Assembly: GCA_044449065.1 (NCBI GenBank)
Contig: JBIOHP010000001.1
Span: 62,001-126,000, forward strand
Reading direction: 5' to 3'
DNA: 64,000 nt
Source: JBIOHP01 sp044449065
GTDB lineage: Bacteria > Bacteroidota > Ignavibacteria > UBA10030 > SZUA-254
Below are positions 9,183 through 18,875 of the stretch, piece by piece. The notes under the pieces are model-generated. The model worked only from the letters and a program-made list of their open reading frames with translations, made no database searches and had not been told where the DNA came from. The position numbers and the translations under genes were made by a program. The first letter of the stretch is position 1, and every line of letters starts with the position of its first letter.

Positions 9183-9581
9183 TTATAAGTAATAATATTC
9201 AATTTTTGGGTTATTATTAAAGTACGAAATTCTCATTTATTGGACAAAAACGTTAAAATATGTTATCAAAATAAAGACATAAAAATTTTGCATTATAGAT
9301 TTTTATCTTCTTCAACCCTCCGGTAGATAAAGACCGCCGGAGGGTATCTATTTTTTGGAGCGCAGGACTAAATTATTTAGCAATCGATTTCATCTGGGTT
9401 GCAATCTATGAACGGTTCTACAAATCTTAAATCCAATCATTCATATTTGCATTTATGGGCTAAAATTACTAAAATGCTCTATTCTTAATTGAATTTTACA
9501 TCAATAACTGAGATTCGGCACACACCGGCGCTCCTCATCTTTTGATGATGTTTTTTATAACATATGAATGAAGGATATACT
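9183..9581. other. Divergent intergenic region with an internal terminator
   Basis: About 400 AT-rich bases between the membrane protein gene (minus) and pepT (plus). It contains a strong factor-independent terminator at 9315-9352 that belongs to neither flanking gene. A weak -35/-10-like pair (TTGGAC near 9,240, TTATCA about 17 nt on) lies before it. A short non-coding transcript is possible but unproven. No open frame of note was seen. Confidence 0.5.
9315..9356 (+). terminator. Orphan Rho-independent terminator
   Basis: A perfect 9-bp stem ACCCTCCGG/CCGGAGGGT encloses a 13-nt loop and is followed by ATCTATTTTTT. It is oriented plus but sits between two divergent genes, so no annotated gene ends here. 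Confidence 0.75.
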
Positions 9582-10835
9582 ATGAATCAATCCGTCCTTG
9601 ATCGATTATTACGCTATGTGAAGATCGACACCCAATCGAGTGAAGAATCAGACACTTATCCAAGCACAGCCAAGCAATTTGATCTATTGAATCTACTCGT
9701 GAAAGAGATGAAGGAACTCGGTTTGCAGGACGTTGAGATTGATAAATACGGCTATGTGATGGGAACACTCCCGTCCAATCTTCCTCCCAATGATAAGGCG
9801 GCAGCAAGAACTCCTATACTCGGGTTTATTGCGCATGTCGATACATCCCCCTCAACGTCGGGTGAAAATGTGAAACCCCAGGTGATAACATACAAGGGAG
9901 GAGATATTACGCTTCAGGGGGATCCATCGGTTGTTCTAAAAGTTTCGGAAAATGCAGAATTAAAAAATAATATCGGGAAAACAATCGTTACCACCGATGG
10001 TACAACGCTGCTCGGAGCTGATGATAAGGCCGGAATAGCGATCATCATGACCGCGATGCAAACGCTCATTAATAATCCTAAAATTCCCCACGGTAAAATT
10101 CGCATCGGATTTACGCCTGATGAAGAAGTTGGCGCCGGCACGAAATATTTTGACATAAAAAAATTCGGAGCCGAGTTCGCATATACTATTGACGGCGATA
10201 CACCCGGTGAATTGAATAAAGAAACTTTCAGCGCCGATTCGGCAGTGATCACTGTGTTCGGGAGAAATATTCATCCAGGGACTGCGAAGGGGATCATGGT
10301 CAATTCTATTCGCGCGATCGCCGACATTATTGCGCGACTGCCGAAGGACATGGCGCCGGAAACCACAGAAGGATACGAGCCGTACATCCATCCTCATCTC
10401 CTCGAAGGCGAAGAAGCAAAAACTGTATTACGGCTTCTTTTAAGAGATTTTAAAACGGAGGGCTTAACGGTGTTGAAACAACGGCTTGAAAAAATCATCG
10501 CAGAGGTTCAACCCCTTCATCCGAAAGCGCGGATTGAACTGGAAATTATCGAATCGTACCGGAACATGCGCAGCGGGTGCGAAAAAGATGTTCGTGTGCT
10601 CGATTGTATGGCGGAAGCTGCAAAACGCTCGGGTCTTGAACCAAAATGGGTGCCCATCCGCGGCGGTACAGACGGATCGAAACTCACCGCGATGGGAATT
10701 CCAACTCCCAACATCTTCACCGGCGGTCAGAATTATCATGGGAAGACCGAATGGGTATCGGTTTATGGAATGGAAAAATCTGTCGAGACTGTCGCCAACC
10801 TCGTTCAAGTATGGGTTGAAAAGAGCAGGGTATAA
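9582..10835 (+). CDS. pepT: Peptidase T (tripeptide aminopeptidase)
   Basis: A cytosolic di-zinc aminopeptidase of the M20 family that releases N-terminal residues from tripeptides. 417 residues from the ATG at 9582, which has GAAGGA seven bases upstream; an ATG at 9564 would add six residues (MNEGYT) without family support. M20 ligand motifs are in order: FIAHVDTSPS (His, Asp), LLGADDKAGIA (bridging Asp), TPDEEVGAG (catalytic Glu and ligand Glu), TIDGDTPGELN (Asp), and a late IFTGGQNYHGKTEW (His). It is followed 115 bases later by an OPT peptide transporter; together they suggest uptake and breakdown of short peptides. Confidence 0.95.
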   Translation: MNQSVLDRLLRYVKIDTQSSEESDTYPSTAKQFDLLNLLVKEMKELGLQDVEIDKYGYVMGTLPSNLPPNDKAAARTPILGFIAHVDTSPSTSGENVKPQVITYKGGDITLQGDPSVVLKVSENAELKNNIGKTIVTTDGTTLLGADDKAGIAIIMTAMQTLINNPKIPHGKIRIGFTPDEEVGAGTKYFDIKKFGAEFAYTIDGDTPGELNKETFSADSAVITVFGRNIHPGTAKGIMVNSIRAIADIIARLPKDMAPETTEGYEPYIHPHLLEGEEAKTVLRLLLRDFKTEGLTVLKQRLEKIIAEVQPLHPKARIELEIIESYRNMRSGCEKDVRVLDCMAEAAKRSGLEPKWVPIRGGTDGSKLTAMGIPTPNIFTGGQNYHGKTEWVSVYGMEKSVETVANLVQVWVEKSRV

Positions 10836-10950
10836 AACCTATCGACAGGACGCCATTATATTTCCCCCCTATATTAATGTAAATACTTAGTGTATTCCTT
10901 CACCCTAACTAACGAGAGATCATCATAATCGAACACAAAAGGAGTATTCC

Positions 10951-12930
10951 ATGGAATCATCGACCACATCAAACGGTCTTCCGGAAAATGCATACAAAGA
11001 GTTAAAAGAGGGGGAAACATACCGACCCATCATGGATCCGGTACAATCCTACCCGGAGGTAACAGGATGGTCAGTCGGGTGGGGTTTAATTATGGCGGTG
11101 CTTTTTTCCGCCGCCGCCGCCTACTCGGGATTGAAAATTGGTCAGGTATTTGAAGCTGCCATCCCTATCGCAATCCTGGCGGTAGGTGTCTCTACTGCAT
11201 TTGGTAAAAAGAATGCACTCGGACAAAATATCATTATTCAATCGATTGGCGGAGCTTCAGGCGTTATTGTTGCCGGAGCTATATTTACAATACCCGCGCT
11301 GTATATTCTCGATCTTCCCGCAAGTTTTTTTCAAATGTTTCTCGCCTCCGTTTTTGGAGGGTTTCTTGGCATTTTATTTCTCATCCCATTCCGGAAATAT
11401 TTCGTCAAGGATATGCACGCAAAATTGCCTTTTCCTGAAGCCACCGCAACCACAGAAATATTAGTGGCGGGCGAGAAAGGCGGTTCTCAAGCGATTGTAC
11501 TTGTTGTGAGCGGACTTATCGGCGGGTTGTTTGATTTTATTTTCAATGCGTTTGGCGCGTGGTCGGAGGTTATTACATCACGGATGATCAACGTCGGCGC
11601 GGCTCTTGCCGACAAGGTTAAGATGGTCGCGAAGGTTAATGTATCTGCTATGGTATTCGGTCTGGGATATATCGTAGGATTGCGATATTCCGCTATAATA
11701 GCCGCCGGTTCGTTCTTGTCATGGTTCGTGTTGGTACCGTTGTTTTTTGAAGTCGGGCACACTCTCACTATTCCCCTTGGCGCTACCGCAACCAAACTTA
11801 TCGCAAACATGAGCCCCGAAGAAATATTCCGGAATTACGTTCGGCAAATCGGTATTGGCGGAATCGCAATGGCGGGGATCGTTGGAATTATCCGTTCTTC
11901 GAAAATAATCGCAGGGGCGTTCAAATTGGCATACAGTGAAATATTCCTCCGCAAGGGAGGATCTGAAGAGAATAGCATCCGCTGGCAAACCGATATTAAA
12001 ATGATGTTCGTTGTGCTTGGAATCGTGTTAACCAGTTTGATGATCTTTGTCTTTTTCTACGCTGGAGTTGTTTTTAATATAACTCACGCGCTTGTCGGCA
12101 TGTTGATTGTCATTATTATTTCTTTTTTATTCACAACGGTGGCAGCCAATGCTACCGCAATCGTTGGAACAAACCCCGTGTCTGGAATGACTCTCATGAC
12201 GCTAATCTTATCGTCCTTCATCCTTGTCCAGATCGGCTTATCCGGTGCGTCGGGAATGGTGAGCGCGTTGATCATTGGCGGTGTAGTTTGCACAGCATTA
12301 TCTGTTGCCGGTGGATTTATTACCGACCTAAAGGTCGGATATTGGTTAGGGTCGACGCCGAAGAAACAGGAAACATGGAAATTTGTAGGTGTGCTTGTAT
12401 CTGCGGCAACGGTTGGTGGAGTCATCCTAATCCTGAATAAAGCATACGGTTTTAAAGGCGAAGGCGCGATGGTTGCTCCGCAGGCAAATGCCATGGCAGC
12501 CGTGATTCAACCCCTTATGTCCAATACACCGGCCCCATGGATTTTATATTTGGTTGGAGCTGTTATTGCTCTCATTCTGGTGATGATTAAAATACCGCCT
12601 CTCGCTTTTGCTCTCGGAATGTATATCCCGCAGGAATTAAATACACCGTTGGTCTTCGGCGGATTAGTCGCATGGTGGGTAACATCACGCTCAAAGAATG
12701 AAAAATTAAATAATGCGCGATTTTCTAGAGGTACTTTAATTGCCTCAGGATTTATCGCGGGAGGTTCGTTATTTGGAGTGGTGGTTGCCTTTCTGAAATT
12801 CGCAGGTTTCAACTGGTACCAGCAGGCATGGGCTGAATCTCAGGCAGGAGAGATTACCGGTTTGATTATGTTTCTCCTGTTAATAGGGTACTCACTGTGG
12901 GATACAATGAGAGCGAAAGAGGAAGATTGA
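10951..12930 (+). CDS. OPT-family oligopeptide transporter
   Basis: A 659-residue polytopic inner-membrane transporter of the OPT superfamily with about 14-16 hydrophobic segments. The N-terminal segment AAAAYSGLKIGQVFEAAIPIAI, then the substrate-channel signature FPEATATTEILVAGE and the later NPVSGMTLMTLI are typical of prokaryotic OPT proteins, proton-coupled carriers of short peptides or metal chelates. GGAG lies upstream of the ATG. It follows pepT on the same strand and ends in a clear terminator, so pepT-OPT is a likely functional unit. Confidence 0.92.
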   Translation: MESSTTSNGLPENAYKELKEGETYRPIMDPVQSYPEVTGWSVGWGLIMAVLFSAAAAYSGLKIGQVFEAAIPIAILAVGVSTAFGKKNALGQNIIIQSIGGASGVIVAGAIFTIPALYILDLPASFFQMFLASVFGGFLGILFLIPFRKYFVKDMHAKLPFPEATATTEILVAGEKGGSQAIVLVVSGLIGGLFDFIFNAFGAWSEVITSRMINVGAALADKVKMVAKVNVSAMVFGLGYIVGLRYSAIIAAGSFLSWFVLVPLFFEVGHTLTIPLGATATKLIANMSPEEIFRNYVRQIGIGGIAMAGIVGIIRSSKIIAGAFKLAYSEIFLRKGGSEENSIRWQTDIKMMFVVLGIVLTSLMIFVFFYAGVVFNITHALVGMLIVIIISFLFTTVAANATAIVGTNPVSGMTLMTLILSSFILVQIGLSGASGMVSALIIGGVVCTALSVAGGFITDLKVGYWLGSTPKKQETWKFVGVLVSAATVGGVILILNKAYGFKGEGAMVAPQANAMAAVIQPLMSNTPAPWILYLVGAVIALILVMIKIPPLAFALGMYIPQELNTPLVFGGLVAWWVTSRSKNEKLNNARFSRGTLIASGFIAGGSLFGVVVAFLKFAGFNWYQQAWAESQAGEITGLIMFLLLIGYSLWDTMRAKEED

Positions 12931-12961
12931 GTTGACGATAGGTATTAATGTTAAGTGTGAC

Positions 12962-13000
12962 AAAGCCGTTCTCGAATTGGAGAACGGCTTTTCTATTTTT
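12962..13000 (+). terminator. Rho-independent terminator after the OPT transporter gene
   Basis: A 12-bp stem AAAGCCGTTCTC/GAGAACGGCTTT with a 6-nt loop GAATTG is followed by TCTATTTTT. It lies about 30 bases after the OPT stop codon. Confidence 0.92.
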
Positions 13001-13066
13001 GAAGAAAATCCTACCCGACTAATACCTTTCACGTTATTACAAGGTTCGGATTCGCCGATTCTCTTT

Positions 13067-13519
13067 CTATTGGTAGGATCTGAATTTAAACCATTGTGTT
13101 ACCCATGTTTCGACAGGATGTTCATTTAAAATAGCAGGCGCAAATTCCCATTGTTTAGCCGCATCAATTGCAAATTTGTTAAGGAGCGGATCATCGGATT
13201 TGATGATGATTGCTTTACGGACTAACCCCGTTTTATCAACGAGCATTTTTAGCCAAACGCTGTTATGCCCGGGCTTGATGACGGGCAGATCATGCGGATA
13301 TCTTGGAAGTATTTTTCTGAGAGCGACAGCCGGTTTATCGACGGAGAAATAATCGGGCGGATCGGCAACATCTATTATGGCTGACGCGTTTTTTTCATGG
13401 TTTTGTCGCTTGTTTTGCAGCGATGATTGTTCCTGTGGAATTACTAAAAACGTTATAACGAACATGTTCACTGGAACAAATTTTAACAGCCGATATGAGG
13501 GCGAAAGACTTAAAAACAT
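13067..13519 (-). CDS. TonB C-terminal-domain protein
   Basis: 150 residues. An N-terminal hydrophobic stretch (about 13-28: KFVPVNMFVITFLVIP) is followed by a polar linker and then a TonB-like C-terminal fold from about residue 65: ILPRYPHDLPVIKPGHNSVW, VDKTGLVRKA, and LLNKFAIDAAKQWEFAPA. This domain normally contacts TonB-dependent outer-membrane receptors and passes on energy from ExbBD. The protein is short and no exbBD or receptor is nearby, so it may be a secreted TonB-like domain rather than a true energy transducer. Confidence 0.72.
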   Translation of the reverse strand: MFLSLSPSYRLLKFVPVNMFVITFLVIPQEQSSLQNKRQNHEKNASAIIDVADPPDYFSVDKPAVALRKILPRYPHDLPVIKPGHNSVWLKMLVDKTGLVRKAIIIKSDDPLLNKFAIDAAKQWEFAPAILNEHPVETWVTQWFKFRSYQ

Positions 13520-13632
13520 ACTGTATCGTACTATAGAATAATTTCAATAGTATCGTGGGATGGATTATTTCAAATTTAACTCATTGCGGGAATCATTTCA
13601 TGCTCACCGGGTATTATAAACAATAAGCGCCT

Positions 13633-14208
13633 TTATTTCGAGGAAGTGAATTTTGAAATTACCATTCCTCCGACGAACGCGCGTCCGGTAAAATCTATCA
13701 GTTCCGCAAAGGTAAAGGCAGGACTGAAACCATACCAATTCCACATAGGGAGACTTTTCGCCATAAATCCCGCCAAGCCGATCCAAAGACATACAATCAC
13801 ACGACTCCAGTATGTCTTTTCACTCAACTTTACAAGGATAAGCGTCATAAAAAATGCAGTAAGCATGTCTGTAAATATCTGAGTGATATATAATCCCGGT
13901 GTTGAAGCTGGTCCTAATCGAATTGAGGCAAACATGAATGGACCTTGCATCATTCTATCCATGGACGCTTGCGTTGCCGCTTTATATTGTTCATCGGACA
14001 TCCCAACAGAACGAACCGGATTATTCGGCATGAAATATACGCCAGGATTGGGAGCATTAGCGACTATTGCCTGGGTCACCGCTTCCTCATTTGTGAATCG
14101 CAGCAACGAATTATTATATAGGGGAAGGGCAACATGTGAAACCGCTCCCCAGAAAAATATGGCAAGTCCTCCCAGAACAGAAGCGAGAACGATTTTCTTC
14201 ATTGACAT
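13633..14208 (-). CDS. Integral membrane protein, unknown
   Basis: 191 residues with an N-terminal hydrophobic helix (about 5-27), an extracytoplasmic loop rich in Asn/Pro (about 30-100), and three more hydrophobic segments toward the C-terminus (MLTAFFMTLILVKL, VIVCLWIGLAGFMA, AFVGGMVIS). It resembles small conserved membrane proteins of unknown function. It stands between the TonB-like gene and the giant secreted protein gene, all on the minus strand. Confidence 0.65.
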   Translation of the reverse strand: MSMKKIVLASVLGGLAIFFWGAVSHVALPLYNNSLLRFTNEEAVTQAIVANAPNPGVYFMPNNPVRSVGMSDEQYKAATQASMDRMMQGPFMFASIRLGPASTPGLYITQIFTDMLTAFFMTLILVKLSEKTYWSRVIVCLWIGLAGFMAKSLPMWNWYGFSPAFTFAELIDFTGRAFVGGMVISKFTSSK

Positions 14209-14267
14209 ATGAAATACTTTCTGAATAGTTTATACGAGAATATTTAATATATAGATATTTCCGTTTA

Positions 14268-17200
14268 TTATCGCAATAACAGCATTTTTTTCATTTCGGT
14301 ATATTTTTCCGTGCTAATGCGATACATATACACTCCGCTCGCAAAATTACTGAAATCGACAGCAATACTATATGAGCCGGCGTCATATTCTTTATGTGTA
14401 ATAGTTTTAACTTCTTTACCGAGTATATCGTAAATGACCAGGTTCACCGTACTGCGGACCGGAATATCGAAGCTAATGGTTGTAGCGGGATTGAACGGAT
14501 TAGGATAGTTTTGTTTTAGAGCAAATTGCGTGGGAATTTCTTGCACACCCGATATCTTTAGCCGGATAATGTTTTCTCCATTGTATACTAAAACCATTCC
14601 TGTAGAGGTCAGATTCTGAGAACGTACTACATTATTCCCTGAGAGCTCCTCGATCGTAATTGTTCGACCGCCGGTCGATGGGATATTTCCGGTTATCTGT
14701 AAAGGATACACAGCCGATTGGATATATATCGGATATGTTGTGATACTCTGTAAATCTTTTGGATAGAGTTCAATCATTCGTTGACTTACAAAGCGGGCGT
14801 CGAATACATCTTTTGGTGGAATCGGCGGCAGTTCATATAAAGCCATGTCGAGGTTGTTATCCGGTGTTTCTGTCAGATATAATGTTCTGCTCCTTTGAAG
14901 CCTATCTGATATCGTCACCGCACAGTTGGCGTTATCGAGAAGAGTTGAAGATTTAGGTTCTGCCCTTGGTCCAAGAACTATGGAACCATTACCCGATGCT
15001 TTTACCCAATATCCTTCTCCGGGAGTGAGAATTGAGGTTTTATTATACCCAGTATTGGAATATCCGAAAACGAAGCTGCTAACTATCCCCCCGAAAGGAG
15101 CAGCAATTTCATGGTCAACTGAACCGATAAGATTCCATCCCGCCGTTACAGGGATAACTGTATTTTGGAGGGAGGCGCCATTGATTTGGAATGATGCAGC
15201 GCCCGAGGATTTTATCCAGTATCCCTCTCCATACTTTAACGAGTCGATCCGGGAATATCCTTTATTGTATTCAAATGCGGTACCGCTCACGTACATTGAA
15301 AATATCGACGCCGGTGTATGGTCGTATCTGTAAACGGGAATAGAGACAAGATTCCATCCGGTGCGTACGGAGACTGTTGGGGAGGTAAAATTTGTTGTGA
15401 TTTGATAAATACTATCCGGTCCGGGCCAATCAGTTAGCGGACTAAGATTAGCGCGTAAATCTCCGCTTAACCCTGAGGCATGACGGGCTATATCGTAATA
15501 GCGATAATCTCCTCCAATGTCATCCTTGAGTCCAATGGAGGCGCCTTCGGGAACCGCAGGGTTTCCGCCCGGTACCATCGGACCGTAACAATATTCTATT
15601 ACATTTGTGGTTTCATAAAGTTTTACCTGAAAATTAATGGTGATGCTCGTTTGGTTAGGATCAAAATACGACGGCATGTTTTTCCATTGTGCGATAAAAA
15701 TTCTATTAGGCGTTACTCCCTGCGTCGTATACGTAATTACACCGCCGTTAAAGGTGCTGAGATCTGTCCACCAGGGACCGAGGGCTTTCGTGGGATGATC
15801 CGTAGTGCCAAGTGCTGCGAGAAAATATCCCCCCAACTGCTGCTGAGTTGACAAGCCATGGAGACTTCCGGGTGTTCCGGTACCTAATTCCATCCATCCG
15901 TTAGTACTAATCTGGACTGAATCGTATAAAAATCCATCATATTTAATTGAAAATGGAAGTCCGATACGCATTTGAACATCGTCTCCGTACGGACCCGGCG
16001 AGCCGCCTGAAATTTCTGTATATGCTGAATATAATTTATTCACTCTGAAATTTCGAATCGTGGGAGCTGCAATGATTGTCAGAGAACCCGCAAGCGTATC
16101 GTTGGTGCTATTTTGATCTAACGCGAGAGAGATTGCCTGCAGTGTGTATGTTCCCGTATCAGGTGGGACGAATGAGCCGTCAAATGTAATCTGGCGTGTT
16201 TCACCGAGCCCCAACCCGGAAATCCGCTTAATATTTGAGTAAACTTCTGTGGTGTTGCTGAGAATGCGATACTCGACATTGAACGAATCAGACTGGGCGT
16301 TTGCACTGAGATTGCGGAACGACGCTCGGATCGGTGTGTAGATAGCGCCGACAGTATCCATCAAGCCGTTCGTGGGATAGATTAACACGCTGGTTTTATA
16401 ATCAAAATAATTCGCCGGCATTTCGCCTAACAATCTTCTTTCCCAAACCCCATTACCATGTGTCGCAATACGGAGCGCACGGTTTGCCGGCGAGATTGTT
16501 AGATCTGCCGCTATCACTGCATCGGGAAGACCCTCGCTGAACGATGACCAGCTTCCGCCTCCGGTTGTGGAAACATACACGCCGAGATCATTACCCACAT
16601 ACACATTACTGGAATGGATCGGATCAATCGCAATCGCGCTGGTGGGAACATCCGGTAAGCTGCCGGTGATATCGGTCCACGCCGAACCTGCATTGGTCGA
16701 TTTAAATACATGTCCCGTTCCAAATCCACCCATTGCAAGATAGACCACTTGTGCATTTGATGGATCGACCATCAAATCCATCGGATAGCGATTGGGAATA
16801 ATACCGGTGATATCGGTCCACGAGGTGCCTCCGTTGGCAGTTCGATAAATATGCGATCTTGTGTGTACAGGGGCAGTCCCGATATATACCGTATCCTGGC
16901 TTGTTGGCGCGACAGCCATGGGCAGAGTGGGATTACCGTCAAAATTTCTACCGACGCTTGGTTTGTACCAATTGCTTCCACCGTTGATAGATTTATAAAC
17001 CGTTGTATCTCCAAAATAAATCACTTGGGGGTTGGACGGAGCCAAGCCGATTGGAGAATTCCAGCTTCCTATACCCTCAACATTATTGAAACCCCAAACT
17101 GCCTGAAAAGACGCACCTCTATCAAGTGATCTGAAAAAAGTTTCACCGAATCTGTTGATCGCATACATAATATTATCGTTTTGCGGATTGATTGCAGTCC

Positions 17201-18659
17201 AGCCAACCTCGTCGGTAACGCTGCCGTGATCCCAATTCATTGTGCCAAGATATCGATACCCCGGAATATGATCCTGGGATTGTCCTATCGCTATGGAGGA
17301 ATCTGAAGAAGAACACGAAAATCCATTATAGAATTGTCCGGATTGAATCCCATATCCGATATTTACGTATGAGCTGCCGAAATCAGTTGAACGGTATATT
17401 CCATCGTCGTTGGCAGCGTAAAGAATATTTGGGTTATGCGGATCGATGGTGTAACCATGATTATCAGCGTAACCTGAAGAGACATAATTAAATGTTGCGC
17501 CGCCGTCAATTGATTTACTCAGTAAGACCGAGTTATGTACGATAATATTTGAATTCGTAGGATGAACGGCGACGTAATGGGAGTACCATCCCTGCACTTG
17601 AAAGATTGGATATGAAACATAATCACTGAGTTTCACCCAAGAGTCGCCGAAATCAGTTGATTGCCATAATGAGCCGACGCCTGTAGTGCTATCAGCAATA
17701 CTTGCATAGATCATACTGGGATTTGACACATACATTGCCAGCAGTGTTTTACCGGTGTATGTCGGAACTCCAACAATCGGATTCCAATTAATCCCATTAT
17801 TTATAGATTTATATAATCCGGTTCCAGGACTATTCAAATCGCCGAACGAAGCAACTATTTTAGTTGTATCGGTTGGATTAATAATCATATCTTCAGCAAG
17901 AATGATCGGCTTTATCATGACCCAGTTGATTCCATCATCAACTGACCGGTATAGTCCTTCTGTCGTTGCTGCCCAGATCGTATGGCGATTGAGCGGATTA
18001 AACTTCAGCATTTCAATTCCGCGCTGTTGGTTGTACGACCAGTCGAGACTCTTTGTCCATGTCGATCCTCCATCGACCGTTTTGAGAATTCCAATACCAT
18101 AACTACCGCGCATTGTTCTTAGAGTAAGCCCGCCATTTGAGGTTTGATAACCATATACCTCGCCTGTACCGATATAAATCGTATTCGAATCAGTCGGATC
18201 AATGATGATTGAGCTGATACCGAGCGCAGGGTAGCCAAGTTTTACTTGTTGCCAATCTCCCTGTGATCCTGCCGTATAAGATCGCCATAAGCCACCGCTT
18301 GCGGTTCCCACGAAAATGGTGTTCGAGTTTAAAGGATTGACTGCAACGCAGAGTGTTCGCCCCTGAAGATTCAGCGGGCCGATCGGATCCCAGACGCTGC
18401 CCGCCGTGTAAATTTGAGGCAATTGATTCACTTTCATTTTTGCAAGTTGAAATGCTTTATAATATTTGTCTGGGGGGATATCGTTATCAGGGTATGCGCG
18501 CGACTTAGTCCAAAATTCGAGCGCTTCAATCGACTCATTTTTGCCTGACGTCATTTCCTCTTGAGCTTCTCTTCTATATTGACGATTGGTGAGGAAGAAG
18601 CTCAAAAATGTTCCAATAAAACAAAGAATGCAGATGGTAGAAAGTAGAATTTTACGCAT
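14268..18659 (-). CDS. Giant T9SS-exported BNR/VPS10-type beta-propeller protein
   Basis: A 1463-residue exported protein. After an N-terminal signal helix (about 5-24) come many repeats of the 'S.DGG..W' Asp-box type (TVDGGSTWTKS, SVDDGINWVM, STDFGDSWVKLS, SINGGSNWYKP), consistent with one or two sialidase/VPS10-like propellers over residues 80-760. Then follow beta-sandwich regions and a tandem duplicate beginning GWNLVSIPV and GWNLIGSVD, each ending GYW(I/V)K. The last 90 residues form a T9SS type A sorting domain: LKQNYPNPFNPATTISFDIP, then VYDILGKEV-like and a final KMLLLR. Such a domain directs secretion across the outer membrane and usually cell-surface attachment. The ligand is unknown. 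Confidence 0.9.
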   Translation of the reverse strand: MRKILLSTICILCFIGTFLSFFLTNRQYRREAQEEMTSGKNESIEALEFWTKSRAYPDNDIPPDKYYKAFQLAKMKVNQLPQIYTAGSVWDPIGPLNLQGRTLCVAVNPLNSNTIFVGTASGGLWRSYTAGSQGDWQQVKLGYPALGISSIIIDPTDSNTIYIGTGEVYGYQTSNGGLTLRTMRGSYGIGILKTVDGGSTWTKSLDWSYNQQRGIEMLKFNPLNRHTIWAATTEGLYRSVDDGINWVMIKPIILAEDMIINPTDTTKIVASFGDLNSPGTGLYKSINNGINWNPIVGVPTYTGKTLLAMYVSNPSMIYASIADSTTGVGSLWQSTDFGDSWVKLSDYVSYPIFQVQGWYSHYVAVHPTNSNIIVHNSVLLSKSIDGGATFNYVSSGYADNHGYTIDPHNPNILYAANDDGIYRSTDFGSSYVNIGYGIQSGQFYNGFSCSSSDSSIAIGQSQDHIPGYRYLGTMNWDHGSVTDEVGWTAINPQNDNIMYAINRFGETFFRSLDRGASFQAVWGFNNVEGIGSWNSPIGLAPSNPQVIYFGDTTVYKSINGGSNWYKPSVGRNFDGNPTLPMAVAPTSQDTVYIGTAPVHTRSHIYRTANGGTSWTDITGIIPNRYPMDLMVDPSNAQVVYLAMGGFGTGHVFKSTNAGSAWTDITGSLPDVPTSAIAIDPIHSSNVYVGNDLGVYVSTTGGGSWSSFSEGLPDAVIAADLTISPANRALRIATHGNGVWERRLLGEMPANYFDYKTSVLIYPTNGLMDTVGAIYTPIRASFRNLSANAQSDSFNVEYRILSNTTEVYSNIKRISGLGLGETRQITFDGSFVPPDTGTYTLQAISLALDQNSTNDTLAGSLTIIAAPTIRNFRVNKLYSAYTEISGGSPGPYGDDVQMRIGLPFSIKYDGFLYDSVQISTNGWMELGTGTPGSLHGLSTQQQLGGYFLAALGTTDHPTKALGPWWTDLSTFNGGVITYTTQGVTPNRIFIAQWKNMPSYFDPNQTSITINFQVKLYETTNVIEYCYGPMVPGGNPAVPEGASIGLKDDIGGDYRYYDIARHASGLSGDLRANLSPLTDWPGPDSIYQITTNFTSPTVSVRTGWNLVSIPVYRYDHTPASIFSMYVSGTAFEYNKGYSRIDSLKYGEGYWIKSSGAASFQINGASLQNTVIPVTAGWNLIGSVDHEIAAPFGGIVSSFVFGYSNTGYNKTSILTPGEGYWVKASGNGSIVLGPRAEPKSSTLLDNANCAVTISDRLQRSRTLYLTETPDNNLDMALYELPPIPPKDVFDARFVSQRMIELYPKDLQSITTYPIYIQSAVYPLQITGNIPSTGGRTITIEELSGNNVVRSQNLTSTGMVLVYNGENIIRLKISGVQEIPTQFALKQNYPNPFNPATTISFDIPVRSTVNLVIYDILGKEVKTITHKEYDAGSYSIAVDFSNFASGVYMYRISTEKYTEMKKMLLLR

Positions 18660-18875
18660 GAGAGTATTCCAGGAGTTAATTGCACATTATAGTGAATGGT
18701 ATAAATTACCTCGAATTTATTTTAGAATCAAGAGTCTTTCCTTCTCTGATATTTCGGGTAGAAGGATGCCGCCTTCAGGGCAATTCGTTCAGTTCCCCGG
18801 GCTTGATATTTGTAGTTAAGTCATTTATATTTCACGGTAATCCAACAATTTAAATAAGATTATTGCGAGGGCATT

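Noticed and set aside
12932..13129. Open frame after the OPT gene
   Set aside because: It runs through the terminator hairpin and into the convergent TonB-like gene.
18586..18819. 77-residue frame upstream of the M48 gene
   Set aside because: Overlaps the start of the T9SS gene on the other strand and has no support.
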